Shown one piece after another: positions 59,122 through 64,000 of a stretch of 64,000 nt of DNA. The notes beneath the pieces are model-generated. The model saw nothing but the letters and a program-made list of their open reading frames with translations. It had not been told where the DNA came from and ran no database searches. The stretch comes from Actinosynnema sp040640215 (lineage in GTDB: Bacteria; Actinomycetota; Actinomycetes; Mycobacteriales; Pseudonocardiaceae), in NCBI RefSeq assembly GCF_040640215.1, contig NZ_JBFABG010000002.1:620001-684000 (forward strand), given 5' to 3'. A program made the translations under genes and the position numbers. Positions within the stretch are counted from its first letter, which is position 1, and the number at the start of each line of letters is the position of its first letter.

Positions 59122-59856
59122 GTGGAACACCAAGACTTCCTCGACCAGGCGCAGGTCCAGTACCGGGCCCTGCGCACCGCGGTGATCACGGCCGGACCGG
59201 GGACCCCGGTGCCCACCTGCCCCGCCTGGGACGTGTCCGGGCTGGTGCGACACCTCGCCGGGGTGAGCTCGCTGGTGCTGGGCGCGCTGACCGGCCCGGT
59301 GGACGGCGGACCGCCGGAACCCGAGTCGCCTCCCGAGGACTGGGAGGAGCTGGTGACCTGGTGGCAGGACAGGTTCACGGCGGTGAACCGGGTGCTGGCC
59401 GGCGCGAGCGCGGACACGCCCGCGTGGACGCCCTCGGGTCCGCCGGTCGCCGGCTTCTGGAGCCGCCGCCAGGCCCACGAGCTGGCCGTGCACCGCCTCG
59501 ACGCCGAGCACGCGGTGCACGGCCCCGAGGTCCCGCCGCTGCTGTTCGACACCCCGTTCGCGGCCGACGGCGTGGACGAGTTCTTCACCGCGGTGCTGAC
59601 CCGGACGGCCCGCGAACGCCCGGTCGAGCGGTCCGGGCGGGTGCTGTGGCACGCCGCCGACGCGGGCCGCACCTGGGAGCTCCGCCTCACCGCCGGCGAA
59701 CCGCCGGTGACCGGTCCGGCCACCGGCGCGGCGACCGACCACGACACCACCGTCGCGGGCACCGCGGACGCGCTGTACCGGGCGGCGTGGGGCCGGCCGA
59801 GCGGCGCGATCGTGTCCGGGGACAGGTCGCTGCTGGACGCGCTGCCGCGACCGTAG
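59122..59856 (+). CDS. Maleylpyruvate isomerase-family mycothiol-dependent enzyme
   Basis: 244 residues. The DinB-like N-terminal bundle carries VPTCPAWDVSGLVRHLAG with the conserved histidine, and the EX3H pair is in RQAHELAVHRLDAE; these three residues bind the metal in the family. A C-terminal sterol-carrier-like part follows (about 165-244). Mycothiol is made in this organism (mshA at 49787). The true reaction is unknown; many members are not isomerases. Confidence 0.85.
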   Translation: MEHQDFLDQAQVQYRALRTAVITAGPGTPVPTCPAWDVSGLVRHLAGVSSLVLGALTGPVDGGPPEPESPPEDWEELVTWWQDRFTAVNRVLAGASADTPAWTPSGPPVAGFWSRRQAHELAVHRLDAEHAVHGPEVPPLLFDTPFAADGVDEFFTAVLTRTARERPVERSGRVLWHAADAGRTWELRLTAGEPPVTGPATGAATDHDTTVAGTADALYRAAWGRPSGAIVSGDRSLLDALPRP

Positions 59857-59867
59857 ATACTTCGACC

Positions 59868-60743
59868 GTGCCCCAGCCTGAACGACGCTACGTGATCACC
59901 TTCGGGTGCCCGGACCGGACCGGCATCGTCGCCGGCGTCTCCGCGTTCCTGGCCGAGCACGGCGGCTGGATCGTGGAGGCGGCCTACCACACCGACCCGG
60001 CCACCAACTGGTTCTTCACCCGCCAGGAGGTGCGCGCGGACTCGCTGCCGTTCGGCGTGGACGAGCTGCGCGAGCGGTTCGGGCGGGTGGCGCGGGAGCT
60101 GGGCGCGCACACCAACTGGCGGATCACCGACACCGGCGAGCGGCGGCGGGTGGTGCTGCTGGTGTCCAAGGAGGGCCACTGCCTCTACGACCTGCTGGGG
60201 CGGGTCGCGTCGCGGGAGCTGGACGTGGACGTGTCGGCGGTGATCGGCAACCACACCGACCTCGCGGGCATCACCCGCGCGCACGGCATCCCGTTCCACC
60301 ACGTGCCGTTCCCGGCGAACGACCCGGAGGCCAAGGGGGCGGCGTTCGCGCAACTGCGGCAGCTCGTGGACGTCCACCAGCCGCACGCCGTGGTGCTGGC
60401 CCGGTTCATGCAGGTCCTGCCGACCGAGCTGTGCGCGGCGTGGTCCGGGCGGGCGCTGAACATCCACCACAGCTTCCTGCCCTCGTTCGTCGGCGCGCGG
60501 CCGTACCACCAGGCGCGCGGCCGGGGCGTGAAGCTGGTCGGCGCGACCTGCCACTACGTGACGGCCGAGCTGGACCAGGGCCCGATCGTCGAGCAGGACG
60601 TGATCCGGGTCGACCACACCGACTCCATCCCGGACATGGTGCGCAAGGGCCGGGACATCGAGAAGGTGGTGCTGGCGCGCGGTCTGCGGTGGCACCTGGA
60701 GGACCGGGTCCTGGTGCACGGCAACCAGACCGTCATCTTCTAG
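59868..60743 (+). CDS. purU: PurU, formyltetrahydrofolate deformylase
   Basis: 291 residues. An N-terminal ACT domain (about 1-85: YVITFGCPDRTGIVAGVSAF) senses a small ligand, and a formyltransferase-type hydrolase domain follows: SAVIGNHTDL, RFMQVLPTEL and NIHHSFLPSF with the catalytic histidine. It releases formate from 10-formyl-THF. GTG start, preceded by GATACT six bases upstream. It follows the MDMPI-like gene by 11 bases and may be co-transcribed. Confidence 0.95.
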   Translation: MPQPERRYVITFGCPDRTGIVAGVSAFLAEHGGWIVEAAYHTDPATNWFFTRQEVRADSLPFGVDELRERFGRVARELGAHTNWRITDTGERRRVVLLVSKEGHCLYDLLGRVASRELDVDVSAVIGNHTDLAGITRAHGIPFHHVPFPANDPEAKGAAFAQLRQLVDVHQPHAVVLARFMQVLPTELCAAWSGRALNIHHSFLPSFVGARPYHQARGRGVKLVGATCHYVTAELDQGPIVEQDVIRVDHTDSIPDMVRKGRDIEKVVLARGLRWHLEDRVLVHGNQTVIF

Positions 60744-60757
60744 CGGGCGCGGGGAGT

Positions 60758-60779
60758 CCCACCGGACCGCTCCGGCGGG
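60758..60779 (+). terminator. Weak hairpin after purU
   Basis: CCCACCGGA and TCCGGCGGG pair with one mismatch around a 4-base loop, 14 bases after the stop. Confidence 0.4.
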
Positions 60780-60816
60780 CACGTGTCCCGGGCGGTCGGC
60801 GCGACCCGGGCGGCCG

Positions 60817-60822
60817 TAGGCT
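60817..60822 (+). promoter_or_regulatory. -10 box of the leaderless LOG-like gene
   Basis: TAGGCT ends six bases before the GTG at 60829. Confidence 0.5.
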
Positions 60823-60828
60823 GCGCCG

Positions 60829-61902
60829 GTGCGCACCGAGATCAGGGACCTCGACCAGGTCCACGCCGCCCGCGACCTGCGCGGCGCGGTCCTCGTCGGA
60901 CTGGACCTCACCGGGGCGGACCTGCGGGTGCCGCTGGACGGCGCGCTGTTCCTCGGCTGCGTGCTGTCGCCCTCGGGCCTGCGCCGCGCGAACGCGGCCG
61001 GTGCGCTGGTGTTCCCGAACATCCCCGACGTCCCATACCGGGTCTACCGGTCCTCGCTCTACACCCCGGCCGAGCTGTTCGCCGGGTTCGACCCGGCCCG
61101 GCCCGAGTCCTACGCCGACACCCCCGACGCCCGGATCTACCGGCACAGCAAGCAGCAGGGCCACCACCCGGACCCGCTGCACGCGCTGGCCGAGCGCCTG
61201 CACGACCACGCGGTGACCGAGGCCCTGGCCGAGGCGCTCACGGGCAGGCCGGTCGCCGTCATGGGCGGGCACGCGCTGGGCCGCGACACGGACGGCTACC
61301 GGCGCGCGGTCGCCCTGGGCGCGGCGCTCGGCGCGGCCGGGTTCACCGTGCTGACCGGCGGCGGTCCGGGCGCGATGGAGGCCGTGCCGCTGGGCGTGCG
61401 GGTGGGCGAGGACGCCTCGGTGCTGCGGGAGCTGGCGCGGACCCCGGGGTTCGGCCACGACGCCGAGTCGATCGGCCGGTGGCTGGCCGCGTTCCCGACC
61501 GACCTGCCGGCGTTCGACCGGCCGCGCACGATCGGCATCCCGACCTGGTTCTACGGGCACGAGCCGCCCAACCCCGCGTGCGAGCTGCACGCCAAGTACT
61601 TCGCGAACTCGGTCCGCGAAGAGGGCCTGCTCACCGTCGCGACCGGCGGCATCGTCTACACCCCGGGCAGCGCGGGCACCGTGCAGGAGGTGTTCCAGGA
61701 CTACACCCAGAACCACTACGCCTCGGTCGGGCCGGCCGCGCCGATGGTGTTCCTGGGCGTGGACTTCTGGGTCGAGCAGGTGCCGGCCGCGCCGCTGGTC
61801 CGGCGGTTGGCGCGCGGTCGCGAGGCCGAGCGCTGGATCCTGGTCACCGACGACGTCGCGGAGGTCGTGGCGTTCCTCGGCGAGTACGCCGCCCAGGCCT
61901 GA
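60829..61902 (+). CDS. LOG-family (lysine decarboxylase-like) Rossmann-fold protein
   Basis: 357 residues. The phosphoribohydrolase-type motif GGGPGAMEA and the second motif PGSAGTVQE, both hallmarks of LOG/TIGR00730 proteins, sit in the C-terminal part. An N-terminal region (about 1-150) has hydrophobic repeats (RGAVLVGLDLTGADLRVP). It is larger than plant cytokinin LOG and its substrate is unknown. GTG start is leaderless. It ends one base from the convergent YbaK-type gene. Confidence 0.85.
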   Translation: MRTEIRDLDQVHAARDLRGAVLVGLDLTGADLRVPLDGALFLGCVLSPSGLRRANAAGALVFPNIPDVPYRVYRSSLYTPAELFAGFDPARPESYADTPDARIYRHSKQQGHHPDPLHALAERLHDHAVTEALAEALTGRPVAVMGGHALGRDTDGYRRAVALGAALGAAGFTVLTGGGPGAMEAVPLGVRVGEDASVLRELARTPGFGHDAESIGRWLAAFPTDLPAFDRPRTIGIPTWFYGHEPPNPACELHAKYFANSVREEGLLTVATGGIVYTPGSAGTVQEVFQDYTQNHYASVGPAAPMVFLGVDFWVEQVPAAPLVRRLARGREAERWILVTDDVAEVVAFLGEYAAQA

Positions 61903-61903
61903 G

Positions 61904-62458
61904 TCACGCCGGGCGGGCGAGCCCCTCGACCACCTCGGCACCGGGCAGCTTCGCCAGCACCTCGCCGGGCACCAGCAGCTTGCTGCCCCGGAGGCCGCTG
62001 CCGATCACCAGCTCCGGCGCGGCGGCGACCTCGGGCGAGAGCAGCACCGGCCAGTCGGCGGGCAGCCCGACCGGCGTGATGCCGCCGTACTCCATGCCGG
62101 TCAGCGACACGGCGTCGGCCATCGGCGCGAACGACGCGCGCCGGGCGTCCAACCGCCGCCGCACGACGCCGTTCACGTCGGCCCGCGTGGTCGCCAGCAC
62201 GACGCACGCCGCGTACCGCACCGCGTCACCGCGCTTGCCCGCGACGATCACGCAGTTCGCGGAGGTCTCCAGCGGCGAGCCGTAGTGCGCGCAGAACTCG
62301 GCGGTGTCCGCCAGGCCGGCGTCGATCTCGGCGACCGCCAGGCGGTTCCCGTCGGGCAGCGCGCGCAGCGCGGCGGCCACCGGCGCGGCCACCAGGGCGA
62401 GGTGGTCGAGCACGGGGACGGGGGTCAGCTCTCCTGCGATGGTCCACACGCCGACCAT
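61904..62458 (-). CDS. YbaK/EbsC-type aminoacyl-tRNA deacylase-like protein
   Basis: 184 residues. A YbaK fold: SANCVIVAGKRGD, with the essential lysine of the family, VVRRRLDARRASFAP and SLTGMEYGGITPVGLP near the C-terminal third. These enzymes hydrolyse misacylated tRNA. ATG at 62458; a weak site AGG is just upstream. Its promoter region is shared with the divergent TipA-like gene. Confidence 0.85.
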   Translation of the reverse strand: MVGVWTIAGELTPVPVLDHLALVAAPVAAALRALPDGNRLAVAEIDAGLADTAEFCAHYGSPLETSANCVIVAGKRGDAVRYAACVVLATTRADVNGVVRRRLDARRASFAPMADAVSLTGMEYGGITPVGLPADWPVLLSPEVAAAPELVIGSGLRGSKLLVPGEVLAKLPGAEVVEGLARPA

Positions 62459-62472
62459 CCTGCCAGCTCGCC

Positions 62473-62503
62473 TTGACGTTGACGTTACGTCAACCCCTAG
62501 CGT
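62473..62503 (+). promoter_or_regulatory. MerR-type promoter and operator of the TipA-like gene
   Basis: TTGACG (62473-62478), an unusual 19-base spacer and TAGCGT (62498-62503). The spacer holds the 17-base dyad GTTGACGT-T-ACGTCAAC (62478-62494). A 19-base spacer with an operator inside it is the hallmark of promoters activated by MerR-family proteins that twist the DNA. Confidence 0.85.
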
Positions 62504-62529
62504 GGTCCTCACGGAGGAGGTGACGGGAA

Positions 62530-63291
62530 ATGGCCTGGTCGATCGCCCAGGTCGCACGGATGTCGAAGGTGACTTCGCGGACGTTGCGGCACTACGACGC
62601 CATCGGGCTGCTGCCGCCGGCGAAGGTCGGCGACAACGGCTACCGCTACTACGAGCGGGAGCAGTTGTTGCGGCTCCAGCAGATCCTGCTGCTGCGCGAC
62701 CTCGGGCTGAACCTGGACACGGTGTCCGAGGTGCTCGACGGCCGCCACCGCACGGTGGACGTGCTGCGCAACCACCAGCAGTGGCTGCACGCCGAGCGGG
62801 AGCGGCTGGACCGGCTGTCCGACACCGTCTCCAGGACCATCCGGGAACTGGAAGGAGATGAGCACACGATGAAGATGGAAGAGCTCTTCGAGGGCTTCGA
62901 CGCCGATCGCCAGGCCCGCTACGAGGCGGAACTCGTGGAGCGCTACGGCGAAGGCGCGCGGGAGCACATCGACGAGGGCAAGCGCCGGTTCCGGGGCTGG
63001 ACCAAGTCCGACGCCGACGGCTTCACGGCGGAGTGGCGGGCGGTCGCGAAGGCGCTCGGCGACCTGTTCGACGCGGGCGTCGCGCCCGACGCGCCGGAGG
63101 CGCTGGAAGCGACCGACCGGCACTACCGCTGGATCTGCCTGAGCTGGATCCCCAACCGGGAGTCCTACACCGGCCTGGGTCAGCTCTACGTGGACGCGCC
63201 GGACTTCAAGGTCCAGTTCGACGCCCACGCCGAGGGGCTCGCCGAGTGGGTGCGTGACGCGATGACGGCCTACGCGAACACCCGGCTCTAG
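62530..63291 (+). CDS. TipA-like MerR regulator (TipAL with TipAS domain)
   Basis: 253 residues, the same length as I recall for S. lividans TipAL. Residues 1-110 are a MerR winged helix (WSIAQVARMSKVTSRTLRHYD, GYRYYEREQL) and a coiled coil (about 78-108); residues about 114-253 are a TipAS domain (EELFEGFDADRQARYEAEL), which binds antibiotics such as thiopeptides. The ATG at 62530 has AGGAGG upstream. An internal in-frame ATG at 62869 has its own ribosome site, so a 140-residue TipAS form is expected. Confidence 0.93.
   Translation: MAWSIAQVARMSKVTSRTLRHYDAIGLLPPAKVGDNGYRYYEREQLLRLQQILLLRDLGLNLDTVSEVLDGRHRTVDVLRNHQQWLHAERERLDRLSDTVSRTIRELEGDEHTMKMEELFEGFDADRQARYEAELVERYGEGAREHIDEGKRRFRGWTKSDADGFTAEWRAVAKALGDLFDAGVAPDAPEALEATDRHYRWICLSWIPNRESYTGLGQLYVDAPDFKVQFDAHAEGLAEWVRDAMTAYANTRL
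62852..62871 (+). promoter_or_regulatory. Internal ribosome-binding site and start for a TipAS-like form
   Basis: AAGGAG at 62852-62857, then 11 bases to an in-frame ATG (62869), codon 114 of the long form. The short form would be exactly the ligand-binding domain, as in S. lividans. Confidence 0.6.
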
Positions 63292-63293
63292 CA

Positions 63294-63323
63294 CGTCGCG
63301 GGGAGGTGCACCTCCCCGCGACG
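63294..63323. terminator. Perfect 30-bp palindrome between convergent genes
   Basis: CGTCGCGGGGAGGTG and its exact complement with no spacer, between stops at 63291 and 63329. A strong bidirectional terminator. Confidence 0.75.
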
Positions 63324-63328
63324 GCGGG

Positions 63329-63874
63329 CTACAACCCGAACGCCTTGAGCAGCTCGCGATTGAACGCGGGCAGGTCGTCGGGGTTCCGGCTGGTGACGAG
63401 CGTCCAGCCGTTCATGGTGCAGACCTGCACCTCCAGGTCGTCCCACTGCCCGCCCGCGTTGCGGATGTCGGTGGCCAGGCTCGGGAACGAGGTGAGCATC
63501 TTGCCGCGCACCACGTCCGCCTCGACCAGCAGCCACGGCCCGTGGCAGATCGACGCGACCGGCTTGCCGGCGGCGACGTGCGCCTTCAGGAACGCCACCG
63601 CGTCGCGGTCCAGCCGGAGCAGGTCCGCGTTCGCGACCCCGCCCGGGATCACCACGCCGTCGTAGTCGGCCGGCTCCGCGTCCGCGAACGGCACGTCGAC
63701 GGGGAAGGTGTCGGCCGGCGTCAGGTGGTTGAACGCCTGGACCGTGCCCAGCTTCGGGGCGAGCAGCCTGGGCTGCGCGCCCGCCTTCTCGACCTGCTGC
63801 CAGGGATCGGTCAGCTCGACCTGCTCGATCCCCTCCGCGTGGACCAGGAATGCGATCTTCTTCGGTTCGGCCAT
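63329..63874 (-). CDS. DJ-1/PfpI family protein
   Basis: 181 residues. The nucleophile elbow is SICHGPW (C110) with the usual glutamate near the N-terminus (VHAEGIEQVE) and VIPGGVANAD. Members are proteases, deglycases or chaperones; the role here is unknown. ATG at 63874, nine bases after the stop of the partial gene upstream, so they probably form an operon. Confidence 0.92.
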   Translation of the reverse strand: MAEPKKIAFLVHAEGIEQVELTDPWQQVEKAGAQPRLLAPKLGTVQAFNHLTPADTFPVDVPFADAEPADYDGVVIPGGVANADLLRLDRDAVAFLKAHVAAGKPVASICHGPWLLVEADVVRGKMLTSFPSLATDIRNAGGQWDDLEVQVCTMNGWTLVTSRNPDDLPAFNRELLKAFGL

Positions 63875-63883
63875 GTCCCCCGG

Positions 63884-64000
63884 CTACCCGCCGAGGAAAT
63901 CGCCCAACCACCCGCGCACGTCACCCCTCCGGGTCAACCACGACGGGACCAGCTCCAACCGGCCGTGCGGGAACGCGGCGGCGGTGGCCGCGGCGACCTC
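63884..64000 (-). CDS. Unidentified protein, C-terminal 38 residues only
   Basis: The minus-strand frame runs in from the window edge and ends with TAG at 63884-63886. It encodes AFPHGRLELVPSWLTRRGDV and ends in WLGDFLGG. Too short to assign; a hydrolase C-terminus is one possibility. It lies directly upstream of the DJ-1 gene. Confidence 0.5.
   Translation of the reverse strand, partial: EVAAATAAAFPHGRLELVPSWLTRRGDVRGWLGDFLGG

Overview
The window is very GC-rich, codes densely on both strands and uses GTG starts heavily. That points to a filamentous actinomycete. The gene set (bldC, a bldN-type sigma factor with its RsbN-like partner, Rex, mycothiol glycosyltransferase mshA, SenX3-RegX3, a TipA-like regulator) and the synteny suggest the Pseudonocardiales (Saccharothrix, Actinosynnema or Lentzea type); the genus is an inference. 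From memory, the order follows, in reverse, the Mycobacterium tuberculosis block from menA (Rv0534c) back to murB (Rv0482), so most of the window is conserved core chromosome rather than an island.

Layout. 1-5 kb: end of menA, a Cds1-like cysteine desulfhydrase, an ADP-ribosylglycohydrolase, a PadR regulator operon, an Lrp regulator and bldC. 5-13.6 kb: cytochrome c maturation (ccsB, resB, ccdA, TlpA/ResA lipoprotein) with a MinD-like ATPase and an M64 peptidase set into it, then a histidine phosphatase and hemL. 13.6-17.9 kb: an array of small membrane proteins, most sharing a tail motif. 17.9-23.7 kb: rex-hemA-hemC-hemD-hemB, with a near-perfect Rex operator in front. 23.9-28.1 kb: fasciclin lipoprotein, Moco oxidoreductase, glutaredoxin-like protein and acyl-CoA ligase. 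28.3-30.2 kb: bldN and its anti-sigma-like partner. 30.2-39 kb: serB1-like phosphatase, acyltransferase, epimerase, ribosomal microprotein bS22, a BldC-like HTH protein, proC, thioesterase, proline dehydrogenase, a TIM-barrel protein and a Pro/Asp-rich membrane protein. 39-43 kb: ppx, regX3, senX3, gpmA. 43-46.2 kb: a secreted 58-residue peptide and a three-gene ABC-2-like transporter. 46.3-56 kb: a 4CL-like ligase, DUF4349 lipoprotein, YbjN protein, mshA, hydrolase, L,D-transpeptidase, SDR, a NAL1-like protease and murB. 56-64 kb: DUF2505 protein, methyltransferase, an ECF sigma/CU044_5270 pair, a mycothiol-dependent-type enzyme, purU, a LOG-like protein, a YbaK-type deacylase, a TipA-like MerR gene and a DJ-1/PfpI protein.

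How the genes work together. Haem synthesis under redox control by Rex, haem delivery to cytochromes c, and menaquinone synthesis form a respiratory block. murB, the L,D-transpeptidase and perhaps the acyltransferase and epimerase serve the envelope; mshA supplies mycothiol. SenX3-RegX3 with Ppx, and bldC/bldN, are the regulatory hubs for phosphate and development.

The most useful non-coding reading concerns promoters. Twelve clear cases have a TANNNT -10 box only 6 or 7 bases before the start codon, which is the signature of leaderless transcription. Other readable control elements are a Rex site, an ECF promoter before the RsbN-like gene, a MerR operator in a 19-base spacer, two 3'-end minisatellites and several strong hairpin terminators. 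I see no tRNA, rRNA, CRISPR array, insertion sequence or prophage. I also see no clearly unprecedented multi-gene system. The best candidates for new biology are the tail-motif membrane-protein array, the ABC trio with its operator and neighbouring peptide, and the repeat-bearing MinD-like ATPase.
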